64,000 nucleotides of DNA from positions 41,904 through 105,903 of the forward strand of contig JASHOG010000018.1 in the NCBI GenBank assembly GCA_030041225.1. Reading direction: 5' to 3'. The position numbers and the translations under genes were made by a program. The notes beneath the pieces were generated by a model. That model searched no databases. It worked only from the letters and a program-made list of their open reading frames with translations, and was not told the DNA's origin. Source of the DNA: Vulcanimicrobiota bacterium (GTDB lineage Bacteria > Vulcanimicrobiota > Vulcanimicrobiia > Vulcanimicrobiales > Vulcanimicrobiaceae). This document shows, in pieces, positions 43,533 to 52,612 of the stretch (positions are counted from its first letter, which is position 1; each line of letters begins with the position of its first letter).

Positions 43533-44618
43533 GTGCGCTTCCATTCTTTGAGCGTGCGTGACGTGCGAAGGGAGACGCGTGACGCGGTGGTCGTCGAGCT
43601 CGACGTCCCGGAGGACGCGCGCGATGCCTTCAGCTTCACGCAAGGCCAGTATCTCACGCTGCGCTCGGCGATCGACGGGAACGAGGAGCGTAGGTCGTAC
43701 TCGATATGCTCGAGTCCGCTCTCCGGCCGGCTGCGTGTCGCGATCAAGCGGGTTGACGACGGGCTCTTCTCGTCATGGGCGCATGCGACGCTCGCGCCTG
43801 GGATGCAGCTCGAGGTCGCGCCGCCGGAGGGACGCTTCTTTCTCCCGCTCGATGCGAGCAATCGTCGTCATTACCTCGCCTTCGCCGCGGGAAGCGGCAT
43901 CACGCCGGTCCTCTCGCTCGTCGAGACGACGCTTGCGCTCGAGCCGCAGAGCCGCTTCACCCTCGTCTACGGGAATCGTTCCTCCTCGGCAACGATGTTC
44001 CGCGAAGAGCTCCTGCGACTGAAAGATCGCTACCTCGGCCGATTTGCGCTCATCTTCGTGACGAGCCGCGAGAAGCAGGAGATCGAGCTCTTCAACGGGC
44101 GCATCGATCGCGAGCGCGTCATCGCGCTCGCAAAGGGCTGGATCGATCTCGAAGAGGTCGACTACGTGTTTCTCTGCGGACCTGAGTCGATGATGGGGAG
44201 CGTCGTGCTAGCACTGCGGGATTGCGGCTTCGATCGTAAGCACGTCCTCGTCGAGCGCTTCACAACTGATCGAACGCAGCGAGCGCTTCGCCCACGTCCC
44301 GCGACGCAACAGCACGACGACCTTTGCCAGGTCAGCGTGACCCTCGACGGAGCCGTCCGGACCTTCGACGTGCACAAGGGGCGCGAGTCCATTCTCGACG
44401 CCGGACTACGCAACGGGATCGACCTGCCGCACTCGTGCAAGGGTGGCGTCTGCTCATCGTGTCGCGCGCAGCTGCGCAGCGGAGAGGTAGACATGGACGC
44501 GCACTTCGCACTCGAAGACTATGAAGTGCGCAGCGGCGTCGTGCTGATGTGTCAGAGCCATCCCGTCACCGATCGCGTCGAGCTCGACGTCGACGCGATT
44601 GCGGCGCAACTCGTATGA
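43533..44618 (+). CDS. paaE: Phenylacetyl-CoA epoxidase reductase subunit
   Basis: PaaE passes electrons from NADPH via FAD and a 2Fe-2S centre to PaaA. FAD binding is in ERRSYSICSSPLSGRLRVAIKRV, the NAD(P) part in FAAGSGITPVLSLVETTL and DYVFLCGPESMMGSV, and the plant-type ferredoxin domain in LPHSCKGGVCSSCRAQLRSG with the last Cys in VLMCQSHP. It has 361 residues and a GTG start one base after the paaD stop. Confidence 0.95.
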   Translation: MRFHSLSVRDVRRETRDAVVVELDVPEDARDAFSFTQGQYLTLRSAIDGNEERRSYSICSSPLSGRLRVAIKRVDDGLFSSWAHATLAPGMQLEVAPPEGRFFLPLDASNRRHYLAFAAGSGITPVLSLVETTLALEPQSRFTLVYGNRSSSATMFREELLRLKDRYLGRFALIFVTSREKQEIELFNGRIDRERVIALAKGWIDLEEVDYVFLCGPESMMGSVVLALRDCGFDRKHVLVERFTTDRTQRALRPRPATQQHDDLCQVSVTLDGAVRTFDVHKGRESILDAGLRNGIDLPHSCKGGVCSSCRAQLRSGEVDMDAHFALEDYEVRSGVVLMCQSHPVTDRVELDVDAIAAQLV

Positions 44619-45394
44619 GCGACCACGTTCTCGTCTCACAGGTGGACGGTATCCGGCGCATCACGTTGAGCCGTCCGGAGAAACTCAACGCAATGAGCGG
44701 GGAGATGGCGGAATCCGCGCGCGCGGCCTTCGAGGAGGCTGCCGATGATCGCGATACGCGCATCGTCGTGCTCACCGGAGCGGGGCGCGCGTTCTGCGCC
44801 GGGCAGGATCTCGCAGAGGGGGCAATTGCGCCGGGAAAGGACCTCGGCGCGTGGCTGGACCGCAGCTACAACCCCCTCGTGCGAGCGATTCGCAGGCTCG
44901 AAAAACCGGTGCTCGCGCGCGTCAACGGCATCGCCGCAGGTGCCGGTGCGAACCTCGCCTTTGCCTGTGATATCGTCGTCGCCGGCGAGTCGGCGCAGTT
45001 CGTCGAGTCGTTCGCGCGCATCGGTTTACTTCCCGACTCAGGCGGAACGTGGATGCTGCCGCGTCTTATCGGTCACGCACGTGCGGTCGCGCTCTCAATG
45101 CTCGGTACGCCGATGACCGCACGGCAGGCATATGAATGGGGCGCCGTGTGGAGGGTTGTCGCCGACGGTGAACTGGACGGAGTTTGCGAGGAGCTCGCGC
45201 GGACGCTCGCCGCCGCGCCCACCAAGGCGATGGCGGCGATCAAGTCGGCGACGCTCAGGGGATGGGAACAGACACTCGACGCGCAGCTCGATCTCGAGCG
45301 ATCTCTGCAGCGTGCACTCGGTGCGACGGCAGACTATCGCGAAGGCGTCGAGGCGTTCACGGAAAAACGTCTGCCATCGTTCAAAGGAGAATGA
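44615..45394 (+). CDS. paaG: 1,2-epoxyphenylacetyl-CoA isomerase PaaG (crotonase family)
   Basis: PaaG converts the epoxide to oxepin-CoA and later shifts double bonds. This crotonase of 259 residues has the oxyanion-hole regions GAGRAFCAGQDL and NGIAAGAGANLAFACD. The PaaG-type FARIGLLPDSGGTWMLPRLIGHARA carries the conserved Asp. The ATG is in the ATGA overlap with paaE. No second hydratase (paaF) is present in the operon. Confidence 0.92.
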   Translation: MSDHVLVSQVDGIRRITLSRPEKLNAMSGEMAESARAAFEEAADDRDTRIVVLTGAGRAFCAGQDLAEGAIAPGKDLGAWLDRSYNPLVRAIRRLEKPVLARVNGIAAGAGANLAFACDIVVAGESAQFVESFARIGLLPDSGGTWMLPRLIGHARAVALSMLGTPMTARQAYEWGAVWRVVADGELDGVCEELARTLAAAPTKAMAAIKSATLRGWEQTLDAQLDLERSLQRALGATADYREGVEAFTEKRLPSFKGE

Positions 45395-45825
45395 TGAGCG
45401 AAGACGTCCGGCTCGCGGAGCGCTGCGCGAGCGAGATGTTCGAACGGGACCGCGCCTCACAAGCCGCCGGCATGCGAATCGAAGCCGTTGCACCGGGCTA
45501 CGCGCGCCTCTCGATGCGACTCCTCCCCGAGATGATCAACGGTCACGCAACGGCACATGGCGGCACGATCTTCACGCTCGCAGATTCCGCGTTCGCGTTT
45601 GCTTGCAACTCTCGCAACGTGCGCACCGTTGCGCAGCACTGTTCGATCACGTTCGTGACGTCGGGACGCGAGGGAGAGGTACTCATTGCCGAGGCGCGCG
45701 AGGCGAATCTCGCCGGGCGCTTCGGCATCTACGACGTCACCGTGAGTTCTGAGGACGGCCGCGTCGTTGCCATCTTTCGCGGCCACTCGGCCGCGACGCG
45801 TGAGACGGTGATCGACGAGGGATGA
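45394..45825 (+). CDS. paaI: PaaI hotdog thioesterase
   Basis: PaaI hydrolyses stalled phenylacetyl-CoA pathway thioesters. The 143-residue protein reads GYARLSMRLLPEMINGHATAHGGTIFTLADSAFAFACNS, with the HGG and Asp motif of the family, followed by VAQHCSITFVTSGREGEVLIAEARE. Of two tandem ATG codons I choose 45394, because AAAGGAG is then correctly spaced; it shares its A with the paaG stop. Its stop overlaps paaJ. Confidence 0.92.
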   Translation: MSEDVRLAERCASEMFERDRASQAAGMRIEAVAPGYARLSMRLLPEMINGHATAHGGTIFTLADSAFAFACNSRNVRTVAQHCSITFVTSGREGEVLIAEAREANLAGRFGIYDVTVSSEDGRVVAIFRGHSAATRETVIDEG

Positions 45826-47024
45826 CGGGCGTCTATCTCTGTGACGGGATTCGTACGCCGATCGGACGATACGGCGGCGTGCTCTCCAGCGTCCGTGCCG
45901 ACGACCTTGCCGCGATCCCCCTTCGCGCGCTCGTCGAGCGCAATCCTCGTATCGACTGGGAGGCGCTCGACGACGTTTACCTGGGCTGCGCGAATCAAGC
46001 CGGTGAGGATAACCGCAATGTCGCACGGATGGCGCTGTTGCTCGCGGGATTACCGGTGAAGACTCCCGGCTCGACCGTCAACAGGTTGTGCGGCTCCGGG
46101 ATGGACGCCGTCGCGATCGTCGCCCGCGCGATTGCTGCCGGCGAGATCGACATCGGCATCGCAGGCGGCGTCGAGTCGATGAGCCGTGCGCCCTTCGTGA
46201 CGCCGAAGGCGACGAGCGCGTTTTCGCGCGAGCACGCGATGTACGACACCACCATCGGCTGGCGCTTCGTCAATCCGATCATCAAAGCGCAATATGGCAT
46301 CGACAGCATGCCCGAGACGGGTGAAAACGTCGCCGAGGAGTTCCGCGTCTCGCGCGAGGACCAAGACGCGTTCGCGCTGCGGTCGCACGAGCGCGCGGTG
46401 AAGGCTATTGCGTCGGGGCGCATGGCCGAGGAGATCGTCCCCGTCACGACCGGGCAGAAGAGGGCCGCGGTCATCGTCGATCGCGACGAGCATCCGCGCC
46501 CCGACACATCGCTCGAGGCACTCGCGAGGTTGCCGACGCCCTTTCGCGCCGGAGGAACGGTAACCGCGGGGAACTCTTCGGGAGTCAACGACGGCGCAGC
46601 GGCGCTCATCGTCGCTTCGGAGAGCGCCGTCTCGCGCTATGCGTTGAAGCCGCGTGCGCGCGTCGCCGCCGCGGCGAGCGCGGGGGTGGAACCGCGCATC
46701 ATGGGCATGGGGCCGGTCGCGGCGACGCGCAAGCTCCTGGCGCGCACGAAGCGAGCGATCTCGGACTTCGATATCATCGAGCTCAACGAAGCCTTCGCTT
46801 CACAAGCGCTCGCCTCTCTGCGCGAGCTCGGGCTCCCCGACGATGCGCCGCACGTCAATCGCAACGGCGGTGCCATTGCGCTCGGCCACCCGCTCGGCAT
46901 GAGCGGCGCGCGGCTCATCCTCACGGCCTCGATCGAGATCGGTGCAGGGCGGGCACGGCGCGCGCTCTGCACGATGTGCATCGGCGTGGGTCAGGGCATC
47001 GCAATGGAGCTGGAAACCGTTTAA
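45822..47024 (+). CDS. paaJ: Beta-ketoadipyl-CoA thiolase PaaJ/PcaF
   Basis: The thiolase cleaves 3-oxoadipyl-CoA (and 3-oxo-dehydrosuberyl-CoA) into acetyl-CoA and succinyl-CoA. The active sites are [16 protein letters not shown] (acylated Cys), [20 protein letters not shown] (His) and [16 protein letters not shown] (second Cys). The length of 400 residues is standard. It is the last gene of the paa run; a 3-hydroxyacyl-CoA dehydrogenase (paaH) and the ligase paaK are not in the window. Confidence 0.93.
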   Translation: MTGVYLCDGIRTPIGRYGGVLSSVRADDLAAIPLRALVERNPRIDWEALDDVYLGCANQAGEDNRNVARMALLLAGLPVKTPGSTVNRLCGSGMDAVAIVARAIAAGEIDIGIAGGVESMSRAPFVTPKATSAFSREHAMYDTTIGWRFVNPIIKAQYGIDSMPETGENVAEEFRVSREDQDAFALRSHERAVKAIASGRMAEEIVPVTTGQKRAAVIVDRDEHPRPDTSLEALARLPTPFRAGGTVTAGNSSGVNDGAAALIVASESAVSRYALKPRARVAAAASAGVEPRIMGMGPVAATRKLLARTKRAISDFDIIELNEAFASQALASLRELGLPDDAPHVNRNGGAIALGHPLGMSGARLILTASIEIGAGRARRALCTMCIGVGQGIAMELETV

Positions 47025-47054
47025 GATTCGCTGAATTGGCCGAGGAAAGTAGTG

Positions 47055-47819
47055 CTAACTCTTAGCTGCACCGAGAATGAGCTCTGCTACGTCTTTCGGC
47101 CGTGATAGGAGTGACGCGTGACTGGTGGGTAGCGAGATTGTTGTTGCGTCGGCGCGGGAGGCAAACTTTCTCTCGAGCTCGGGCGGAATCATTTGGTCCC
47201 GGTCAGAAACTTGGTACCACGACTTGATCGTCTTCCACGCCGGCGCTCCCATTTTGTTTCCGAAGATGGCGCTGTTCACCGGACGCTGCACGCTGGCGAG
47301 CGCCGCAGCCTCAGATACGGGCAAGTCGCCGGCAAAATATTCGGGGAACTTCGTCCGATCCATGTAGAGCAGGCCACCGGGACCCGGCGCAATAAACTTA
47401 TCTCCGGGCGCTTGCGGGAAACCGCCGAGCGCTTCACCCTCATCGGGCGCGAATGCAGCGATGTAGACGAGTGCCTTTACGTTCTGTGCACCGTATGCTG
47501 CCGACGTAATGACCGCTCCGCCGTACGAGTGCCCCGCAACGACCGTTGGGCCCTGCATCGCATCGATCACGGCTCGCGTGTTCGCAGCGTCGTCTGGCAG
47601 GCTTGCCATCTGATTCTGCACCGCAACGACGTTATAACCCGCCGCTTGAAGAATCGGTATAACCTTAATCCAGCCCGATCCGTCCGACCATGCGCCGTGA
47701 ACGAGCACGATGTTGACGTCACCGCCAGTGGCAGCCATTCCATGAACTCCTTTACCGTAGGCGAGGATAGCGGCGCCTGCAGCTGCAGCGCTTCCCGACA
47801 GAAAAGACGTACGCCTCAT
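47055..47819 (-). CDS. Exported alpha/beta hydrolase with Tat-like signal
   Basis: This 254-residue hydrolase follows an N-terminal MRRTSFLSGSAAAAGAAILAYG, which looks like a twin-arginine or Sec signal. It shows the oxyanion segment IVLVHGAWSDGSGWIKVIPIL, the nucleophile elbow VAGHSYGGAVITSAAYG and a final His in LPTSHASLLSRPKDVAELI. It belongs to the EstC-like/alpha-beta hydrolase group; the substrate is unknown. The ATG at 47819 follows TATAAT by 6 bp, so the transcript is probably leaderless. The track start at 47855 would lie upstream of the promoter. Confidence 0.87.
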   Translation of the reverse strand: MRRTSFLSGSAAAAGAAILAYGKGVHGMAATGGDVNIVLVHGAWSDGSGWIKVIPILQAAGYNVVAVQNQMASLPDDAANTRAVIDAMQGPTVVAGHSYGGAVITSAAYGAQNVKALVYIAAFAPDEGEALGGFPQAPGDKFIAPGPGGLLYMDRTKFPEYFAGDLPVSEAAALASVQRPVNSAIFGNKMGAPAWKTIKSWYQVSDRDQMIPPELERKFASRADATTISLPTSHASLLSRPKDVAELILGAAKS

Positions 47820-47825
47820 ACCCTC

Positions 47826-47831
47826 ATTATA
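47826..47831 (-). promoter_or_regulatory. Consensus -10 hexamer of the exported hydrolase gene
   Basis: TATAAT on the minus strand, 6 bp before the ATG at 47819. No good -35 is seen. It predicts transcription starting at the start codon. Confidence 0.55.
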
Positions 47832-47967
47832 CAGCGCAACGCTCGGATGTACCACTCACTGCTACGAGGACGGCCTACCTGTGGTAGTACCGGCTAGGTG
47901 CCGGAGTGAAGTCTAAGGTCGGAATGGGGCCGGCCGGCGTGCCGATCGCTAGCGCCCACGCGGGCAT

Positions 47968-48621
47968 CTACTGAGGCAGACGGAACGCGGCTTGGCCGGC
48001 ATAGGACTGCCACGTGACCAGAGCGAGGCCGCCGGCCGTTGCCAGATACCAGAATCCGACAGCGATGCGCGAACCGATTTCCGCCGCACGTAGGCCCCCT
48101 ACGACGCGGCCTCCGTCGAACGGCACGAACGGAATCATGTTGAAGAGGTTGAGAAACGCACTGAACGCTGCGCACGCGAACCAAAAACGATCGTGCAGCG
48201 TCGTGCCGAGTGCATAGCAGAGGGCAGCTAGGCAAAACCCGGTGAGAGGCCCCGCGAGTGCGATATAGGCGCCCTGCTCGGGAGTGCGCGGTATCGCTCC
48301 CGCCGTAAAGGCTCCGAGGAACGGAACGAAGACCGGAAGGCGGACCGGCAAACCGTAGGCGCGAAAGGCGAAGTAATGGCCGAGCTCGTGGCCGAGGATG
48401 AGCAGAACGAGCGCCAGTCCGAACTGCCAGCCGAAGGCGGCCGCGTAGAGCCAAAGTGTCAGGATGAAGGTCCAGCTCGACGCAAAGACCTTGAGCACGA
48501 CGAGGAGTGCTTTGAACTTTAGCGCGAACGCGACCACTGCAGCGATGACGGCACCGATGCCTCCGGCCGCCTTGGATCTCTTGGGCGGCTCTTGCTCGGA
48601 AGCGGGGGGCGCAGGTTGCAC
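47968..48621 (-). CDS. Site-2 protease family (M50) membrane metalloprotease
   Basis: This 217-residue polytopic protein has the zinc motif LLILGHELGHYFAFRAYG and the second-ligand motif NMIPFVPFDGGRVVGGL. About five membrane helices surround them (FILTLWLYAAAFGWQFGLALVLL, LAGPLTGFCLAALCYALG, FACAAFSAFLNLF, FWYLATAGGLALVTW). M50 proteases cleave membrane-bound anti-sigma factors or signal peptides. The GTG start at 48621 is only 3 bp from the divergent NDH-2 start. No target is adjacent. Confidence 0.88.
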   Translation of the reverse strand: MQPAPPASEQEPPKRSKAAGGIGAVIAAVVAFALKFKALLVVLKVFASSWTFILTLWLYAAAFGWQFGLALVLLILGHELGHYFAFRAYGLPVRLPVFVPFLGAFTAGAIPRTPEQGAYIALAGPLTGFCLAALCYALGTTLHDRFWFACAAFSAFLNLFNMIPFVPFDGGRVVGGLRAAEIGSRIAVGFWYLATAGGLALVTWQSYAGQAAFRLPQ

Positions 48622-48624
48622 GAC

Positions 48625-49905
48625 GTGAGGCCTACGACACCGCGCGTTCTCATCCTCGGCGGAGGATTTTCTGGGATCGCAGTCGCGTCACGCCTCGAGA
48701 GACGTCTACGCGCGGGCGAGGCGAGCGTCACGCTGGTGAGCCGCGAGAACTACTCCGTTTTCACGCCGATGCTGCCCGAAGTCTGCTCGGGAGCGCTCGA
48801 GGTGCGCCACATCGTGACGCCGATCCGCTCGCAGTTGCGTCGCACGACGTTCGTGCTTGCGGACGTCGAAGGGATAGATCTTGCATTGCGAACCGTGCAG
48901 ATCACGCACGCCTTAACGGGCGAGCGCGAGACGCTCGCTTTCGACCATCTCATCATCGCGCTCGGCTCGGCAACCTCGACCTTCGGCATACCCGGCGTGC
49001 GGGAGCATTCGTTCGCGCTCAAGACGCTCGAAGACGCAGCTTTGCTGCGCAACCGCCTCGTCTGGCTGCTCGAAGCCGCCGATGCGACGCGCGACGCCGC
49101 CGAACGGCGAAGGCTGCTAACAGTTGCGATCGTCGGCGGGGGATTCACCGGCGTCGAAACCGCGGGCGAGATCGTCGAGCTCTTCAGGAGCGTCGCGCAC
49201 TTCTACCCAAACGTTCCACCGCACGACATTCGCGTCGTGCTCGTCGAGGCAGGAGCCACGCTCCTGCCCGGTCTGCCGCCTCGCATGGGCGCATACGCAG
49301 CGCGCCGTCTTGTGGCACGAGGCGTCGAGGTAAAAACGAAGAGTAGTGTCACGCAAGCAGAGACATCGGTCTTAGCGTTGGAGCACGGCGAGCACATCGA
49401 GACGGCGACGATCGTCTGGAGCGCCGGTGTCACGCCGTCACCGGCCGTAGCCGATGCGGCGCTAACGCTCACCAAACGGGGCGCCGTGATTGTCGAGCCG
49501 AATCTCTCGGTACGAGGACACGAGGGCGTCTGGGCTGCGGGCGACTGCGCGTCGATTCCCGACGAACGCGGCGGCTTCTACCCGCCGACGGCGCAACATG
49601 CAATTCGCGAAGGCCCCCTCCTCGCGGACAACATCGTCGCGGTACTGCGCGGAAAGCCGACGCGGCCATTCCGATTTCACTCGCTCGGCATGATGGCGTC
49701 GCTCGGTGCGCGCAGAGCCGTCGCACAACTTCCCGGCAATCGCGTGCTTACCGGTTTTCCCGCCTGGTTCTTGTGGCGCACGTACTATCTGCTGCGCCTT
49801 CCCGGCATGGATCGCAAGCTGCGCGTCGCCTTCGATTGGACGCTCGACATGCTCTTCGCGCGCGATGTTGCGGAACTGCGCGTCTACCGGCGGCTGCGCG
49901 AGTAG
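48625..49905 (+). CDS. ndh: Type II NADH dehydrogenase (NDH-2), FAD-dependent
   Basis: This 426-residue flavoprotein oxidises NADH and reduces quinone. FAD binding is in RVLILGGGFSGIAVASRLERRL, the NADH fold in TVAIVGGGFTGVETAGEIVELF, and VWAAGDCASIPDERGGFYPPTAQHAIREG is typical. The C-terminal region has membrane-associating helices (FPAWFLWRTYYLLRLPGMDRKLRVAFDWTLDMLF). The GTG at 48625 is used, since the upstream track start lies in the divergent gene. Confidence 0.92.
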   Translation: MRPTTPRVLILGGGFSGIAVASRLERRLRAGEASVTLVSRENYSVFTPMLPEVCSGALEVRHIVTPIRSQLRRTTFVLADVEGIDLALRTVQITHALTGERETLAFDHLIIALGSATSTFGIPGVREHSFALKTLEDAALLRNRLVWLLEAADATRDAAERRRLLTVAIVGGGFTGVETAGEIVELFRSVAHFYPNVPPHDIRVVLVEAGATLLPGLPPRMGAYAARRLVARGVEVKTKSSVTQAETSVLALEHGEHIETATIVWSAGVTPSPAVADAALTLTKRGAVIVEPNLSVRGHEGVWAAGDCASIPDERGGFYPPTAQHAIREGPLLADNIVAVLRGKPTRPFRFHSLGMMASLGARRAVAQLPGNRVLTGFPAWFLWRTYYLLRLPGMDRKLRVAFDWTLDMLFARDVAELRVYRRLRE

Positions 49906-49910
49906 GGCGG

Positions 49911-50738
49911 TTAGCCCGCGATTGCGCCCATACGCCACGTAGCAACGAAAGCGCGAAAGACGACGGGAAACTCTGCGTGAACGAAGCGCACGCTGCGACC
50001 GCCGGTTCGAGTGAAGCCCGGGATCGTGGCCACGAGATCGGCCTGCGCCGCCGTGACGAGTTGTACATCGAGCGTCACAGGTGGCGTGAAACGATACGGC
50101 TGCGCCTCCTGTGCCCGTGCGATCGCCTGACGCGCCGCGTCGCGAATTAACGCTTGCGCCGCCGCCGGCGTGAGCGAGTCGGCGGCGAAGCTCCCAATGG
50201 ATTCCTTGACGATCGCGCCGCACACCCACGGCATCTGCCGCTGCGCGCCCTGCACCGTCGTACGATCGCCCGTGATGAGAAGAAGCGGAACGCCGTAGTA
50301 CCCGAGCAACCCTGCGTTGATCGTCGCCTCGCTGCAGACCACGTCGTTGACACGCACCTCGTAGATCACCGAGGGCGTGTACGTATGGCAAAGCACCGCG
50401 TTTTCGTCGCCGACTGCACCATGGTATCCGACAAAGAAAGCGCCGCCGAAGCCGCCGTCGGCGCTCTGTGCCATCGAGTACGGCTTGCGGTTCCCGAAGA
50501 TCACCCGTACGTCGGTGGGAAGCTCGTCGAAGAGCAGGTTGTGCATCGGTCCGTGCGAGTCGTTGACGAGGATCTCACCTACGCCTGCTTGACGCGCCCC
50601 GTCGATTGCAGCGCGTACTTCTTGCGTGTAGTAGCGGCGGAACGTCGAGTACTCGGGATGCGGTGTTCGCGCGTCGACTTGCTTCCACGTCGTCACGCCC
50701 GCAACGCCCTCCATGTCGCTCGAGATATATAGCTTCAC
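49911..50738 (-). CDS. dppA: M55 family D-aminopeptidase DppA-like, copy 1
   Basis: This 275-residue M55 metallopeptidase cleaves D-Ala containing peptides in homologues, for peptidoglycan recycling. Metal-binding motifs are visible: LYISSDMEGVAGVTTW (Asp, Glu) and ILVNDSHGPMHNLLFDELP (His), with FVGYHGAVGDENAVLCHTY. No signal peptide is seen, so it is cytoplasmic, where DppA forms a decamer. It overlaps a paralogue by 4 bp. Confidence 0.9.
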   Translation of the reverse strand: MKLYISSDMEGVAGVTTWKQVDARTPHPEYSTFRRYYTQEVRAAIDGARQAGVGEILVNDSHGPMHNLLFDELPTDVRVIFGNRKPYSMAQSADGGFGGAFFVGYHGAVGDENAVLCHTYTPSVIYEVRVNDVVCSEATINAGLLGYYGVPLLLITGDRTTVQGAQRQMPWVCGAIVKESIGSFAADSLTPAAAQALIRDAARQAIARAQEAQPYRFTPPVTLDVQLVTAAQADLVATIPGFTRTGGRSVRFVHAEFPVVFRAFVATWRMGAIAG

Positions 50739-51568
50739 GGAGGCGTGATCGCTCCGGCGCCGAGCCGCACCGCGGCGACGTAGGCACGATAGGCTGATTC
50801 ATAGCCGTCGGCGCTAAAGCGCAGCGTGCGGCCGTTGACGCGCTCGAATCCCGGCATGAGCTCGATGAAGTCCGCGACCTCGACGCGCGTCGCCTCGAAG
50901 AGCATCTCGACGTTTCCGGGGAACGTGAACGGCTTTGCCGCTGCGATGCGCCGAATGGCCTCGCGCGCGCCGGTCCGAATCGCCGCTTGTGCCGCCTGCG
51001 GTGTGAGCGTTGAGGTTGCATAGAAACCGATGGCGTCCTTGACCGCGACGCCGACGGCCCACGGAAGCGCGCGCGTCGTCTCTCGGACAATCGTGCTGTC
51101 GCCGGTTATGAGCACGATGGGGACTCCGCGTGATCCCGCAAGCGCGGCAACGAGCAGTGCCTCGCTGCACTCGGTGCCGTTCATCGTTACCCGATAGACG
51201 ACGTCGTCGCTGAAGGTGTGCGCGAGCACGCCGTCTCGATCTCCGCCTTTGGCATGATAGCCGGTCAGGAAGACCGCGTCGACGCCGGGTTCGATCTTTT
51301 CCGCCATCGAGTACGGTTTCGGCGCGCCGGAGACGAGCCGCACGTCGGCCGGTAACTCGTCGAAGAGGAGGTTGCGCATCGACGAATGCGAGTCGTTGAT
51401 GAGGATGTCCGTCGCACCGGCTTCACGTGCGCCCTCGATCGCAGCCCGAACTTCCTGCGTCATGTAGCGCCGGTAGATTGGATACTCCTCACGGTTTTCG
51501 GGGTCGCACTGGCGCCACACGCAGACTCCGGCGGTTCCCTCCATGTCGCAAGAGATGTAAATCCGCAT
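50735..51568 (-). CDS. M55 family D-aminopeptidase DppA-like, copy 2
   Basis: This 277-residue paralogue of the next gene reads RIYISCDMEGTAGVCVWRQC, ILINDSHSSMRNLLFDELPADVRLVSG and FLTGYHAKGGDRDGVLAHTF, with SMAEKIEPGVDAVFL. It retains the same metal-binding residues. It is first in the pair, and translation of copy 1 is coupled to it. The two copies are clearly related but diverged, so they could form a mixed ring or act on different peptides. Confidence 0.9.
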   Translation of the reverse strand: MRIYISCDMEGTAGVCVWRQCDPENREEYPIYRRYMTQEVRAAIEGAREAGATDILINDSHSSMRNLLFDELPADVRLVSGAPKPYSMAEKIEPGVDAVFLTGYHAKGGDRDGVLAHTFSDDVVYRVTMNGTECSEALLVAALAGSRGVPIVLITGDSTIVRETTRALPWAVGVAVKDAIGFYATSTLTPQAAQAAIRTGAREAIRRIAAAKPFTFPGNVEMLFEATRVEVADFIELMPGFERVNGRTLRFSADGYESAYRAYVAAVRLGAGAITPP

Positions 51569-51577
51569 TAGGGAACC

Positions 51578-51985
51578 TTAATGCGACTCGCGCAAGCCGT
51601 CACGTGCCTCGGCGAGTCCGGTCTGTGCGGCGACGTTGTGCGGGTTCACCGCAAGCGCGCGCTCGTAGTAGGGGATCGCCTCTCGAAAGCGACTCGCCGC
51701 GAGCTCTAAGTCGCCCAGCTGCGTCAGCGCGACGTCGTCGTTCGGATGCTGCGCGACACGGCGCTCGAGCGCCTCATACTGCAGCATCACTGCCGCCGGC
51801 GGTCCTCCTTCGACACGCTGCTGAGCCGTCTGCCCTGCCCCCGCGCTCGCCGCACCGAAAACCGAGCCCCCGGAGCCGAAGCCGACGTACACGAGGTACC
51901 CCATAACCCCCAGGAACGCGACAGCGAAGGGCACGACGAAGAAGAGGTAGATGCGCGGCGGAAGGCCGCGAGAAGGGGTGCTCAC
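51578..51985 (-). CDS. Membrane-anchored TPR-repeat protein
   Basis: The GTG at 51985 begins a 135-residue protein. It has one membrane helix (IYLFFVVPFAVAFLGVMGYLVYVG), a short linker and two TPR units (QYEALERRVAQHPNDDVALTQLGDLELAASRFREAIPYYERALAVNPHNVAAQTGLAEAR). It resembles CcmI/CcmH-type or generic TPR envelope proteins. It could assist assembly of a periplasmic complex (inference). It is divergent from sprT by 37 bp. The track start upstream is a shadow of sprT. Confidence 0.7.
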   Translation of the reverse strand: MSTPSRGLPPRIYLFFVVPFAVAFLGVMGYLVYVGFGSGGSVFGAASAGAGQTAQQRVEGGPPAAVMLQYEALERRVAQHPNDDVALTQLGDLELAASRFREAIPYYERALAVNPHNVAAQTGLAEARDGLRESH

Positions 51986-52022
51986 CAAGAGTCGTTTGGA
52001 CGGGCGACGAAGAGAATCATCC

Positions 52023-52580
52023 GTGCTCCCTTCCGAGGCTGAGCTGCAACTTCTTTTTGCGCGGCTCAATAACGAGTACTTTAACGGCAATGCGCCCAAC
52101 TGCCGCATCGCCTACAACGAGCGCTTCTCCAACTCAGCGGGACGCATCACCTATGGACGCAAGCCCTTGCTCATCGAGCTGTCGCCGAAGCACTTCCGGC
52201 GCAGCCCTAGTGCGCTCGAGGAGACGCTCCTGCACGAGATGGTGCACGCGTGGTGCTACGAAAAGTATAAAGACACCGGGCACGGCACGCGCTTTCGCCG
52301 CAAGATGCGCGAGTGCGGCCTCAGCTCGATCTACCACGACCTCGGCCACGTGCGGCCGAGCAACGAATCGAGCAGGCGGTACATCCTCCGCTGCGAGGCG
52401 TGCGCCTTCGAGGTGCTCCGCAGACGTGTGCCGCGTAAGCCCGCGAGCTGCCCACGTTGCAACCACCGCCGCTTCGATCCTCGCTTCCCGCTCGCAGTCT
52501 ACGAGATCGTCGAGACGAGGCTTTTGGATTCTGCGGGTCCCGATGTAGCGGCAGCCTATAAGGGCAGCCGCAGTGGTTGA
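52023..52580 (+). CDS. SprT-like zinc metalloprotease domain protein
   Basis: The 185-residue SprT/WSS1-like protein has the zinc motif LEETLLHEMVHAWCYEKY with HGTRFRRKM as the third ligand region. A zinc ribbon CEACAFEVLRRRVPRKPASCPRCNHRRF follows. The fold starts at LPSEAELQLLFARLNNEYFNG. The GTG at 52023 is used because homology starts there. Some family members degrade DNA-protein cross-links; no such evidence exists here. The -35 of the following antitoxin promoter overlaps its stop. Confidence 0.86.
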   Translation: MLPSEAELQLLFARLNNEYFNGNAPNCRIAYNERFSNSAGRITYGRKPLLIELSPKHFRRSPSALEETLLHEMVHAWCYEKYKDTGHGTRFRRKMRECGLSSIYHDLGHVRPSNESSRRYILRCEACAFEVLRRRVPRKPASCPRCNHRRFDPRFPLAVYEIVETRLLDSAGPDVAAAYKGSRSG

Positions 52581-52606
52581 CCGGTATATACACCATGGTG
52601 TACATT
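52577..52606 (+). promoter_or_regulatory. Promoter of the RHH/PIN module with embedded operator
   Basis: TTGACC (52577-52582) and TACATT (52601-52606) are 18 bp apart. The perfect 14-bp palindrome TACACCATGGTGTA (52589-52602) lies between them and touches the -10. This is a typical autoregulatory operator for ribbon-helix-helix antitoxins. Initiation is predicted at the GTG at 52613. Confidence 0.55.
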
Positions 52607-52612
52607 TTGGTG

